Assembly: GCA_963573305.1 (NCBI GenBank) | Contig: OY754338.1 | Span: 44,853,531 to 44,917,530 of the forward strand | Length of the DNA: 64,000 nt | Direction of reading: 5' to 3' | DNA from: Pyrrhosoma nymphula | Taxonomy: Eukaryota; Arthropoda; Insecta; Odonata; Coenagrionidae | Shown here: in pieces, positions 42,449-54,312 of the stretch | Numbering within the stretch: position 1 is the first letter of the stretch | Layout: each line of letters begins with the position of its first letter | Made by a program: the position numbers and the translations under genes | The notes under the pieces: generated by a model | The model's input: only the letters and a program-made list of their open reading frames with translations | Databases searched by the model: none | What the model was told of the DNA's origin: nothing

Positions 42449-43559
42449 GTGAGTCACTAGCTGCTGTTTTATCCATTTCGAAATAAATTGGATTGTAACT
42501 GAACTGGGCCCATCTCGGCCTTTTCATATTCGCCCAGCATTCTGAGGCTTTGTACGCATGTAGCAATTCTGATGCCTCCGTTTATCTTGAACGCGCTGAA
42601 TCAAATGTTTCCTCTGTAACGTTTAAAGGAAGCATTCTATCTATGGTAAATGATAAGATGGCAGGATTTAGAATGGACCTTGTGATGTCCTGCATCATAT
42701 TTCTGAAACTTCCTGTTATAAGTCAAAGTAAGAGAATATTCATCTACATTCAACTCAGCTTTTCGGAGTGGAGATCCTGTTATTTGATTTTATTTCTGTG
42801 CAGATGAAATTGCATTTAAATTTAATTATTCGGTACCTAGATCAGTGAAGAGATTTGACACCTTCTAAATTACGTTTTAAATATTTTTTTTAGCTGATTT
42901 TAATGCCAATTTGATGTGTTTCTTTTGCTTCAATTATTTCTTAAATTCTTTCTGCGTTCTATATTGTCGCGATATTTGCACTCTGCACGACTCGTCAAAC
43001 TTGAATGATGAGCGATAATTGTTTACGAGGGTCGGATTTTTGCCACTAATGAGCATGCATTTTTAATTTTTCATAATATTTTCAGATAACTTATAAACGT
43101 ATGCTTGCCATGAGTAGACTAGCTATTATTGTTACTTTGGCTTGGGATATCAGAAGTCACAACCATGCCAATGGAAATTTAATTTCATCGTCCGTGTTCA
43201 TTTTTTGTGTCTTTTTTATAATTCAATGGCCTCCCTGTTGATATTTTAAGGTTGTTATAGTATAACAGTGAATACTGATGCATCTTTTGCAAGGGAATTG
43301 CCGTATTGAATCACGTTAGTTGGTTAAAGCTGTGCTCTTATTTTACTACCTTAAGTTTTTTTTCTAGAATTCCATATTCCCAATTTTACTTAATTAAATT
43401 ATTACCTATAATTTCTATACTTTACCCAATGCATTATTTTTAAATATCATGGTGGTTTTTAAGTAATTCCTCTTTCACAGGAATTTTTACAGTGATTTAC
43501 GTTGCATTAGGCTTTTAGGGTTGTGTGTTAATTATCAGTTTTTATTTTATCATTCGCAG
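42449..43559 (+). other. phase-1 intron between the EGF exons
   Basis: A 1,111-bp intron from GTGAGT to a CATTCGCAG acceptor. Joining the flanking exons gives an unbroken frame with Asp (GAC) across the junction. Apart from AT-rich sequence nothing was recognised inside it. Confidence 0.75.
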
Positions 43560-43652
43560 ACTGCTTGGAAGCTGAATGTAGTGGCCAGTGTCCATTTGAC
43601 GGAAGACACGAGTCAGTTTGCAACTGTCCAAGGGGTTCGAAGCCGGCTACTG
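43560..43652 (+). CDS. internal exon, EGF-like repeat protein (cysteine-rich)
   Basis: A 93-nt exon after the acceptor TTATCATTCGCAG. In the frame set by the preceding exon it reads (D)CLEAECSGQCPFDGRHESVC, then NCPRGSKPATG. Six cysteines in EGF-like spacing (C-x4-C-x3-C-x9-C-x-C with Pro-Arg-Gly after the last pair) continue the cysteine-rich ectodomain. The donor is less certain. GT at 43,653 (GTTCGT) gives a phase-1/phase-1 exon, typical of shuffled EGF modules, while GT at 43,657 (GTACCT) would add four bases. No further exon was supported downstream in this window. Confidence 0.78.
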
Positions 43653-46600
43653 GTTCGTACCTTTCGTTTTTATTAGTTTTTGTTTATATCTGGTTAGTAT
43701 TCCCGCAGACTCACTTTCAGATATTTTAATACTATTGGCGTATTACACTGTGTTCATTTATATTTACGAATATATGTACGTGTGCTACATTCCTGCCAAG
43801 TCAGACTATGTTTTTATGATAAAGTTATAACAGTTTTCTCGTGGAATAGGGAAATAGTTTACTACTATACATCCAATTCAACTTTGACTGATGTTTCTAA
43901 AGGTTGATTAACTATAAGTCACTAGTGGATTGAATATTCTTTCTATTTTGTAACAAATACAGTAGTTGTATTTGTAAAGAAGTAAAGGTAGCTAAGATGT
44001 TTTAAAACAATTTATGATCAGTCAGTATTTTTATTGAACCCCTGTGCTAGCGCTCATATTTAGGGAAAGTAATCTGCATTGAATATTTATTAAGGGTTAA
44101 AATATCTTCGACATCCAAAGTTAAAGGATATTTGTGAACTAAACTTAATAACTTATGGTACTTTCTGAATTTTAGGGACCTTAGAGTATCTACTTAACTT
44201 CAGTAATTAGTGAATAGCGTATTTTTATATTAATTTGATTAAGTCTTTTTATTTACATGAATTTCCTCCCGTTATTCGTAAGGATATGTGCTTTCTATCC
44301 TTAGGACGTCTCAAGGAACCCAATTTCCTTCCTTTACTATGCAGTCTCTCTCAGCGTGAATGACAAGGGACACATCTCCTGGGTATTCTGGGAGATTTCT
44401 TGATTATCACACCGTGAAATATTTGATTAAGGTGTCGCGGATGAGTGCGGTTTTCTAAGAAAGGAGAAATGCGCCTTGAACATCATTGAAAAAACTACCA
44501 CGAATTCAGAAGTTAACGATGACTTTGAATGATAACTATTGTCCTTTAATATAATTTTTCATTTCTACAATTTTTGATATCGTTTAATTTGTTTTGAAAT
44601 TTCCGCGAGTGACATAGCACGCAGTCTATCGAACATAGATCTACCACAAACATATGGAAGTTCCCAATGAAAGGAATAATTTAAATTGACCGGAATCCAA
44701 AAATATATTCATCTTGAAATAGAATCATGTATTTTAGTGACTGGTTTTTTGTTTTTTGGTGGAAAACTGTTTCGCAGTTTTCTTTTAAAAGCGAAGATTA
44801 CGGAATTGTAGCGGAAAAATTGCAACTAGTTCTATACTTCTATTATGTAAAAAAATGCGTAATTATGATTTCTTCGTCTGTTACTGATATCGTAGTAGCA
44901 TGTCTTCTCTTCAATACAAACAGGAAGAGATAACTGAAACGTTATATTAGCGGTTTTTCTTTGAACAATTTGAGGTTAAGAGTTGGCGGGTAGTTTCCAT
45001 AACTGTTTATTTTCCTAAATGTTTGTCGCCATTTTAACTGTTTCCGTAAATGCGATAAAACTGGTATTTTCCTCAATAATTTTTCAGCTAGTTAAACCGT
45101 CGCCACTCTTAATTTGAAATACAAATTTGGTATTGTTTGTATCTGCTTTGAAATGTCATCTTTAGTCACTTATACAAACTTTCCCTTCTATCTGTGTGTG
45201 TCTAATGTATTTTGCCTTTGTGTGTTATGTTTATGTGTTAAAGTCCTTTTACTGATAACTTCCTTTTTTCCACCTAATTATCAGCTTTTTAGCGGAATAA
45301 ACTAAATAAATAGTGAACCCTATAGCGAAGTATTCATCCAACATAAATTTTGGTATCGCATGCAATAAAATACTTTGAGTAAAACGTTTTGGCTCATTTC
45401 CTAAAATATTTCGGGAATGTTTCCTGAAAGTAATTAAAAATACCCAGACTCAATGGTACTTATTGCAGACTGACAGAATTATTGCTAGGATCTCAAGTTA
45501 CCCGGAGTAGGTCAAGGCCTTTTGTCGGAAATTAAAACTGCGAACTTTACCGAGTTTTTCTTCCACCAAGCGTATAAACACGCGAGAGCAGTAAAACTGT
45601 AAAACTGTTCTTGTATTTTACTGGAGGGAACATAGGTTTGTGTGGGAATACCGCGAGGTACCGCAGGGCAAAACACACGGCCTGTACCATGCGCCTGTTG
45701 GAAATGCGGGCGTTGTAATAACGTTCCACTTTTGTTTGTTTTGATCACGTACGACGGCCAAACCTTCCCGTTCTCACAAAACCCCCCTCCAATCCTTCCA
45801 CCTCCCGGCTTTAAACGCTTTGACCTGCCATTTCCGTCCAAAATAGAAGAAATATGACACGCCATCATTTAGAAGGGGTTTGGCCACCCGAGAACCGGTC
45901 AGATAAACAGTGTCGGTCACGCCTACGTGCTAACGTGCTCGCGGCCACTTAACGGTTGGATAGAGGGGCGACAGAGTAGGGAGATAGATGCACGGGAACA
46001 CTTGGACAAACAACAGTCCGATAAACCAGAGGGATTCCGGCGTCTGGAATTGACAATGGGAGAAAATGGATTGGCACATCTGGGGCGATGGGATGCTAGA
46101 TTCTAATAGGGATGAGATTTTGGTCACTTTGTGGAACCAGCGTTTAATATCTAGTTTCAGTACGACAATTTAATTTACCAAACCATCCAAAGAGCCTAAT
46201 GTTATTAATCTGTTTTCCTGTTAATATCACCCAAAAGGTAGTACTCACGGGGTAGGTAGGTAATATCTTGTAAATGTGTGTTATCACGCTTTGTTGCGAC
46301 CGTGTGTGATTCTAGGTGAAATATTATTCGGGAGTCCGTCTGTTTGATTGCCTTTTTCTCTCCCTCCTCTCCACCTTGCGTATATAGTGTGAGGTTAAGA
46401 TTCTGTTCCTAATATTTCGAGCAAGTAACATTTTTCTTAAATTTTGACATAATTAAACTGCAATGGAGTCTCTCAGAAGCTCCCAAAGTTTTTAGTTAAC
46501 GTGTGTTGATACACAATTTATTGAATATAATGCCGATATCTCATAGGTAAAAAGTTTAACGCATTAAAGTTGATCAAATGTATATTACTATCGTTTTAGA

Positions 46601-47829
46601 TGAAAACTGAGAAGATACTGTAATTTGATTCCAAGTATAAAATGGATTTTCGTTGGATGGCTTTGGCTGATTACTTGAAATCAAAACCGTAACGAAACAA
46701 TGACTTGTGATAGTGAAACATGTCATTTTTTGATCGTTGAAAGTGTACGGCAAAGTGAACTTCGGTAATAGTAAGTGGTAGAAGATGGTTTGATATATTT
46801 TTGAAATATTTTTTGCGCTGATGGTGGCGATAATTGAAGTAAAATATTAAAGAAATGCGCCTCAATATACAGTACTTCACTGGTTTTATAACAAAAAATA
46901 GGCACCATTAGGAGAAGGTTTAATTAATACTCAAGCCTTAAAGATGGAGCAAAGTACTCAGCAAGGGTGCGCTGTTCTCTCTGCCGCCTACTGGATAACG
47001 TGTTCTTGTTTAAAGGGAATTCCACAGCATGGATTTTATTTGGGAGTATTCCAAGGACATCGAGTGAGATTTGAGCCCGAGATGTTTGGTCCATAGCCAA
47101 AACATCTAGTGCTGGAGTGCTACGCTGCGGGCATTTCAATGTACAATGATTTACCTCAACCTTCTAAATGCCAACGTCAGTTGATCAGTCCTAATCAAAA
47201 GATAGATCATTACCAGTGCCGTTAAACTTTTCAATTATCCTTTGGCTTTAATTTATTTTCGGTTTCAGCTAGCCCTTATAGGTGTAACATATGGATGAAT
47301 AATTATTTTTCAACATTTTTTTTCTGTCAAGATCGCTGCTTTTTAACTGCGTGTTCATAGATGTAGCCCTAGAGAAATTTGAACTGTGAGCTATTAATGA
47401 TTATTAATCAATTGGGACAAGTATCGAGAGTGATAAAAATATTCCTGAAGTAACCGTAAGAATCCTAAATCGTGCACTACGAAGTCAGTTGTTTGGACAC
47501 GAGCAAATGTAAGGGTATTAATGCAAAACACGTAAGGTATTTTTGGTTAGATACAGAATCTCTCTTCTAGGCATAGAGTCAGATGCTATTCAGATCGTGG
47601 TTTTTATCCCAGGACCTACGATCTGTTCTTCAACTGTAGCTTCTTTAAAATGCTAAGCCGCCACTAGGTCTACTTTTGTAAGTTTATTTTTCAGTGAACT
47701 GCAGAAGTCATTGGAGTAGTTAGTGAGGTGGAATGACGTATTGAAGATGGCAATAGAGTTGTCAATGCCAGGTATGAGTGGAAGTATGGAATTGGAATAG
47801 GGAATTTACGTGAAGTGAAAGCATTTTAA
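43653..47829. other. non-coding DNA, probably intron of the EGF-repeat gene
   Basis: AT-rich sequence with no further exon that passes both splice-site and cysteine-pattern tests. A GC-richer patch lies at 45,550-46,130, where frames are open on both strands but resemble nothing. Intron status is an inference from the donor at 43,653. Confidence 0.4.
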
Positions 47830-48060
47830 AATCCACTCCCGGCTTGATAGACCTGTCGCAGCTTCATCAGAGCCGTCAGTTTTCAGGGTTTTCACGAGGC
47901 CGGACCAGTAATTTTGGAGACTCCAGGGACTAATTCCCCACTGGTATTCCCCCTGATGAGCAGTCACCTACTTCCTGCCGTTTTCCATCTCCCACGGCGT
48001 GAACGAGGGGCCCCACCTAGACCCACGAAAGTGGATAAGGACACCGATATGATGATGACG
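47830..48060 (+). repeat. possible LINE/SINE 3'-end fragment
   Basis: A GC-richer block with CACTCCCGGCTTGATAGACC, GGACCAGTAATTTTGGAGAC and GTGGATAAGGACACCGATA, ending in a GAT-repeat (ATGATGATGACG). GAT-repeat tails are common at LINE 3' ends. No coding remnant supports a class. Confidence 0.3.
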
Positions 48061-48455
48061 TGAAGTGAAGTTTGGCCAAGTTTACGAAGAGTTAGAGGAA
48101 GACTTCTTTGTCAGAAAAAGCTGTTTCATGATCATCAGACTTTATCAGTCCGGGGGTTGATCAGGTGTATCTACTGTCTTCTCAGCCAAGGTGCCATTCA
48201 AGTTTTAGATACGTCATATATTTTGGTGAGAAGAGGACTTTGACGTTGTCCTTCAGAGGCACATCTGATCTTCGCCGTTCAATATTGACAGGCGGAAAAC
48301 CTTCGTTCAATCGCCGCAAGACTCAAAATAAGCCCTTTATTAACTTTCGTTCAATATTTCCATGTGTAGTCTAAATGGTGCTAAAGATCGTTTATTGAAT
48401 GGTTATGCGCACGTAACCAAAAATCTATGATACTTTATTTAGCATTGGTAGGAGT

Positions 48456-48470
48456 GGGGGGGGGGGGGGG
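48456..48470. repeat. G15 homopolymer
   Basis: Fifteen consecutive G residues in AT-rich surroundings, able to form intra- or intermolecular G-quadruplex and prone to length error. Confidence 0.9.
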
Positions 48471-48587
48471 TACATTCTTTTGTTGACATGAATGGGGGCT
48501 GAAGGGGAGGTTAAAAAAACGGCAAACCATCTTACTTATTCTGGTTTACGTATGAGGCTTAACTTTGTGGAACCACGAGATTAGAAA

Positions 48588-48808
48588 TAACACGTTGCGT
48601 TGTACATTCCACACACGCGCACTTTATTAATATCGACCATGGTTTCGACATGTAAACGTCATTATCAAGATACTTATTACGTACATTATATAATACTTAT
48701 TATGTACAAGATAAGAAGACATTACCATGATAATGACATTTATATGTCGAAACCATGGTCGATAATAAATAAAGTGTGTGTGTGGAATGTACAACGCGAC
48801 GTTTTATT
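48588..48808. repeat. 220-bp palindrome with hammerhead-like cores (TTCCACAC family)
   Basis: Left arm AACACGTTGCGTTGTACATTCCACAC pairs with the right arm GTGTGGAATGTACAACGCGACG. Inner arms share ATCGACCATGGTTTCGACAT inverted. The plus strand at 48,726-48,760 reads TGATAA, a perfect stem GACAT/ATGTC with loop TTAT, GAAAC, then the self-complementary ACCATGGT and C, giving the canonical GUC triplet. The minus strand at 48,641-48,669 has a weaker copy. The core G of CUGAnGA is A in both, which would weaken catalysis. Confidence 0.82.
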
Positions 48809-49389
48809 TTCAATCTTAAGTATTACTTGGGTGGTTCATAACGACTGTATTTCTTCACACGTCTTTCATTTTTCTTTTCTTCTTTTTTCTCAAATATTTT
48901 CCTAATGTATTCTCTGCTCTATTCTCTTAAAACATTTTTCCATCTAGTTTTCTGTAGAAAGTCATTTATTTCTAAGTTTTTCTCAACAATTTGCATTTTC
49001 ATTAAAGGGAGTCACTATTCTTCTCAATATTTCATTGGTGATTCTCCTCTTCTTTTTTATATTCATTGTTTTATTTTATTTCCATTCCAAGAAAATTAAT
49101 AATTTTTAATCAAGGGCTTTCATTGGAACAATCTTGTGTTGCTAGCTGTCTGCAGATTTCTTCTGATAAATGTTATTTGCTAGGGCTACTATGCTGACTA
49201 TACGTTTCTTACTTCTTCCATCACTGGTCAATAAGAGGGAACCAATAGATTTCAAAAATTAAGTTTTTAATGTTGCGACTATCCCAAATTCCATTACACT
49301 TATTATATCAGAGTCAGTTATCGCAGTGTTATCTCGTATATGGTGATGAAAATACTCAGTGATAATTATTTCTTGTGGTCTGTAAAAAA
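48809..49389. other. non-coding DNA
   Basis: T-rich plus strand with hydrophobic chance frames; nothing recognised. Confidence 0.4.
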
Positions 49390-49640
49390 TAATGAATTAT
49401 GAAGGAACTTGGAGTTAGCTTCACAAGGCGAAGTGAAAAAAGTCATGGGTAAAAACGACATGAATCTAAAGTTAATTTAGATCCCAAAAACGAAAGTTGA
49501 GAAATATATTATTTCTGAATTAAACCTATAGACTGGAACCAGCTGCCTGGAGAGACATTTGGGCCCTTTCCCCCAAGCTTGAATGCATTTAGGAACAAAT
49601 AAAAGATAGTCGGTATAAATTAGTTCGTTTGGTAATGTAG
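49390..49640 (+). pseudogene. LINE C-terminal relic
   Basis: The plus strand reads PIDWNQLPGETFGPFPPSLN followed by AFRNK and a stop. 'DWN.LP.E......SLNAF+' is the usual C-terminal signature of Jockey/CR1-like LINE polyproteins (compare WNTLPKNI in the element at 15.8 kb). Upstream frames are too decayed to follow. Confidence 0.5.
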
Positions 49641-50149
49641 AGATAATTATTTTTTGTTCTTTATGGTATTATCTGTTTTATATTTTGGTGCAAAGCGTGA
49701 TTAATACGTTTACTTGTCTTTTATTGGTAATGTTTGTAAATGAAAATATGCTACCTGACCTCATATTAATCGGCACTTCGTTTCATAATTCAATATTGTA
49801 GTAAGTAAGAATGAAAGAATAATTTTACAATTCCACATACATTTATTAAAAAATCATCGATTTTTTAACAGTGTTACTACTTTAAATGTAATCTGACTGC
49901 ACTTCATCCTCTTCACCTGAAGATCCAATTCTGCTACGATTCTGTGTGGATTTGATATGTGATATTTTCATTTAGGTATACATAATTACAAAAACAAATG
50001 TGACAATTCCATAAGAAAGCTTGGAATGGTGTCTTAAATTATATTAAGATATTAATTGCGCAATAAATAGTCTCAAATGTTTTCGGATGGGGCTGAATTT
50101 TTCATTCAGTTTAAAGATGCAAGTCTCGCAAAGCGCTTGGGAATGTCAG
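49641..50149. other. non-coding DNA
   Basis: AT-rich. Includes a small palindrome AAAAAATCATCGATTTTTT near 49,850; otherwise nothing recognised. Confidence 0.4.
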
Positions 50150-50790
50150 TCCCTGAACGTCACTCATAGGGGGGACCCCGTTGGTTCAGGACGGCCGCGA
50201 AGCTAACCCTGGGATATTCCGGTTCGACGCCCCCATGTATACATCGCAGCCAATCCCCAGAGAGATATCGTCCATTGCGGAGAAAGGAGAAGCTTGAGCC
50301 GTGCGGCTTTCGCGTAAGGGGTGGGTTGACAGTCGGGGTGGGAGCCGGTCGAATTTCCGAGGGAGAGACTATCTGTTGGGTTGATTCCTTCGTGACAACG
50401 GTTTGCGATGCTGGGGCCGGGAATACCGGAGCGAGTAATTGGGTGAGAGCAGAAATCCTGGGACACTGCTCGAACCCCGCATGTTCAGTCAAGCGCGGAG
50501 GTTCAAGGGGCGGTTTTGAGGGAGACAAGTGTTAGGTGGTCCTATCTCTCGCGGATTCGAGATAGAGAGGGTCCTTCCCGGATGTAGGGGTATGATCGTA
50601 TGCCTGGGTTTTGACCGGGGCAGGATGGGGAGGTTGTTTTTTGCGGGCACAGAGGTCTGGGCGAAACAGGCCGGGTCGAAAAGGTCACGCCAATACGATA
50701 AGGTTGCGAAAAATGGCCAGTATCGGATTGGTTTCGTTCTGTACGAATACGAGAGTGTGGTTGAATTGGGGTATCGTTAGGAAATATCGA
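50150..50790. other. GC-rich patch, function unknown
   Basis: About 640 bp of GC- and CpG-richer DNA in an AT-rich region. Several overlapping frames of 80-120 codons are open on both strands, as expected from composition. They are Gly/Arg/Ser/Pro-rich with no domain, no splice context and no cysteine pattern. It could be a CpG island, a regulatory element or an unrecognised repeat. Confidence 0.35.
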
Positions 50791-52790
50791 GGTCATGTTG
50801 ACTCAGTGCATAGGTTGTCGCTAATCGGTTCTTGCCCAAAAATTAGCGCAATGTACTCAATCCAGAGGAAATATGAGATAATGAAAACAGAACGCTGGTC
50901 TCTATAAATTGAATAAGTTTCACTCGGAAATAATCGTTCTCATTTTTATCGTATTTGCGAAATATTCTACCAATACATTGAAGGTTTTAATTAAGTATTT
51001 AATAGTTGTAAATTAATTCAGTAATAACTCAATAGCAACGGTGGCTTGATGCTTTTTTTATTTACCTATTGATTTTCATGAAAAATTCATGTCTCATATT
51101 CATTTAAACGTAAATATGGAATTTGTTTAAGACAAAAGATGCACTATTTGCTCCCATTTTCTCTTAAAAACGCAATCTGAATGCCGTAGCCACGACTGAA
51201 TCCTGCCGTTCTAACTCAATTATTCCACAAATAAAACTCAAATATATAGTTAATGTTATTGGTTATTATGACAGAAATTAATGAAGCCTAAGAAAAGTAA
51301 ATATATAATTGTCACAACCTCATGACCTTTTTTAGGCGCACGATACGAACTTCTCCAGGAAATAAATTGGCCATGAAATGAATAAGTAACTTTTTGTGGA
51401 AGGCAACTTATTTCTGTTTATCAGGATCATTTTTCCTAGGGGCTATAATCAGACATAAGATGGGAGTAGAGAGGGTAGATGGAAGGTAGTATGTTTTGAA
51501 GAGTTAATTCAAGCAAGCTATTCCCAAAATGAAAGAAATTTTTAGAAAAATGAACTAAAGTGATGAGGAATATTTATTGCATTTGGTTGAACCAAGGTGT
51601 ATTAAAACTCCAGCCTGCAAGGAAAGTAACTCATAATTCTATGAAAAGATGAATGTTGGAAAGCGATTTTAAATTTGCTAGGTGTAGGCTTTTTTGGTAT
51701 TATGTGATAAATCTGCTGCATGAAGGTTGGCCTCTTATTAGATGACACGTACTATAAAATATGCGTATATTTTCCCTTTTATCAGAGAACCTGAGCAAGA
51801 GAAACTCCTCAAATGCATCTGCAATACATTCTATATCTACACAGAACCCTGTGAGCCACCTTTTCCTGTTAAAATCTCCAATTGAAAAATGATCAAGCCA
51901 TTTTGTTTTGCAAAAACAACAGGCTTCAGCGTCATACATCCAGATTCCATCCACTCTCTTCTATAACTTGTTATCTATGCATTCAATCTTTAAGTGCTAT
52001 TGGTTGGAAAGCACTTTGAGCGTATTATTCTCAAGAGCTGTCAATAGAGTCAATAAACATTTCACTACCTTGGAATATTTATAATTTTGCTGAAATATTG
52101 CATATTGAGTAAATGTATAGTGATTTAGTTCTCCTGGTGAGCATTATCAGACTATTGTCTGTATATATATAACATCTTGTTTTTTGCGTCAATATGGTAA
52201 TATTCAATTCTTATGACAAACAGTATAGTTTTCTCGTGAGACTCTCGTAATAACTAAACTACAAAGAACAATGCAGTATAAAAGTACACAATGCAAAATC
52301 ACACATTCATATACCGCGTATGATTTTTGTCACCTTTTTTACCTCAAAATAAATTTGATAAAACTTCTCTGTTAGAATCAATCCAAAATCACCGAAAAAA
52401 ATTATGGGAAATACGTAAACATATGACAAGCAGCCGCTCCTACATTGCAAAAAATTACACTGGAGAGATAATATGGAATTAATTGTAAAAAATGTATTTC
52501 ATATAAGTCCAAAACGTTGATTATAAGCTACTGTTTTTAATTTCTGACCTAACCTCAAGAAAATAACTATTGCATATCAGAGGTCGATATAATGAACACC
52601 AAAATCTATGCTATACCAGAAGATGGTGCCTGTTTAAGTTCAACGGTAGGAAGAAGAAACAAAAATTCACTGCATGGGATTTAAAGAGTTCTCGCAAAAT
52701 GATGTGCAAATTTCATATGCTATGTGGCAGTTATTGACCGTGCATAGGCAGTTCCGTTGTCCCGGGCGTGACTTTGTGGATTTTGCTTAT
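50791..52790. other. non-coding DNA
   Basis: AT-rich, no supportable gene, RNA or bounded repeat. Confidence 0.4.
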
Positions 52791-52895
52791 CATTGTAAAA
52801 TGATAAATAACTTAATTTTTCCACACAGACTAAATATATGTCAAACCAAAGTTAAATATATGTGGACAGCATAAGTTAGTTATCATTTTACAATG
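52791..52895. repeat. 105-bp inverted repeat
   Basis: CATTGTAAAATGATAAATAA with CTTA (52,791-52,814) pairs with TAAGTTAGTTATCATTTTAC with AATG (52,872-52,895) with two mismatches. The spacer holds a nested pair-like repeat of TAAATATATGT. No hammerhead core and no coding content were seen. Confidence 0.75.
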
Positions 52896-54154
52896 CATAG
52901 TGAGGTTGAGGTTAAAATTATCTTAAATGAAAATTTCGCTGTAAAATCGAATATTATCCCGAGACGTCAGGGCAAATATTATCATTCCAAGCCTATGCTT
53001 GGATTTCCGCACTCAATAGTAGTATATTGTATATAAAAATTCTATTGTTGTTGCACAGAAAAGTATTACGATTTTTGAGCTTACTACCGAAGCGTTTACG
53101 GAAATTGAAATCAGGAATCAAGCAATTGATACTTTTTGTCAATCGATAATATATATTCCAAACCTATGTCATTGCGCAAGTAATTTTCAAAAGCTAAAAA
53201 TTCCCCCGCACGGAATCAAATGTTTTTATAATGCAAGTACAAGTTTTTTGGCCCGAGTTGGGGCCCCTTGTGGCTTTCTAATATAACCTATTAGTCCTAA
53301 TTGGTCCTAAGACCAAGACCGATACATGTTTGCCATATTCTGTTCGAATCCAACTACAGGGGTTTGTAAGTATATAGCATTCAAAGAAAAAGAATTTTAG
53401 TGTAGTAGATAACGATAAATGATATGTTGCGAATGGGGTATTACCACGTCTGTTTGTAGATATTTTTCATTTTCGATTTAACGTTATAGCCGAGTTCTTA
53501 ATCGGAACCTGATCCGAGCTTGGAAAAAAATAATCGTTTACTAATTCCTTTCAGCTTCGGATTATATCGGGTAATTAATGCGGATCAAGAGTTTATCTAA
53601 CTAAACTTCTATCTGAATTTCGACTCAGCTTCTGCTGGTGCCCCCTGGTAATTACTGTACGGCGCGAAGTCTAATCGCCCTATCCCGCAGGCCAAGGCAT
53701 CCGTATTCGCGGTTTCGCCATTAACGGCTGTCCCCGGTGTGTACCTACTTCCCACCAGGCGGCCAAGGGTTTGCCGCTGCAAATGGAGCTTAATAAACAC
53801 TAGGGTTTGGGTAGATATGTATTTACTCTTTAACTTGCAAGCATATATGTGTATCGCGTCTGCCCTACGATGGGTACAGAAGTGAATTTGCGATAGAACG
53901 TTCGTAAGAACACGGCTAAGAGATTGTGTATTTGATAGAGTGAAATGTTTTAGGCATCTTTAGAGTCGAATTAAGGCTGTACAACCCTGTCAACAAAAAA
54001 AATGACGGGCATATGAATTATCTACATTTCTGAAATACCTATGCAAGCCACGTCCATGATGATGCACGGGATGATTTCACAAAATGGGGTCGATTCTCGA
54101 TACGTCCTGTTAAATATCGAATGCGATAACTAAGATTATCGCTCAGTGTCTAGA
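52896..54154. other. non-coding DNA with a GC-richer block at 53,620-53,790
   Basis: Mostly AT-rich. The 53,620-53,790 block contains, on the minus strand, GGCCGCCTGGTGGGAAG and CCAGGGGGCACCAG, words that loosely resemble CTCF sites. No coding resemblance. Confidence 0.35.
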
Positions 54155-54312
54155 CATATGGCATGATACACCGCCACTTGATATTTTTCATGAATTAGTT
54201 ACCAAATGTGGACAGGATGAAACAGACTACTCAAAAGAACTGAATCGAAAAAACCATGCGATAAAATTATTTTCGCGGTCGATAAATATCACGGCGTTAT
54301 AGAATTAAACCC
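54155..54312. repeat. dispersed repeat, copy 2 (partner 7,000-7,160)
   Basis: Colinear with 7,000-7,160 in the same orientation: TTGATATTTTTCATG, GGACAGGATGAAAC, AACTGAATCG and GATAAATATCACGGCGTT. Class unknown. Confidence 0.65.

Noticed and set aside
44330..44480. A third EGF-gene exon after TTTACTATGCAG
   Set aside because: The following sequence has stops in the required frame and no EGF cysteine pattern.
50160..50535. 122-codon and overlapping ORFs as a gene
   Set aside because: Frames are open on both strands at once in GC-rich DNA; composition explains them, and no domain or exon boundary is visible.
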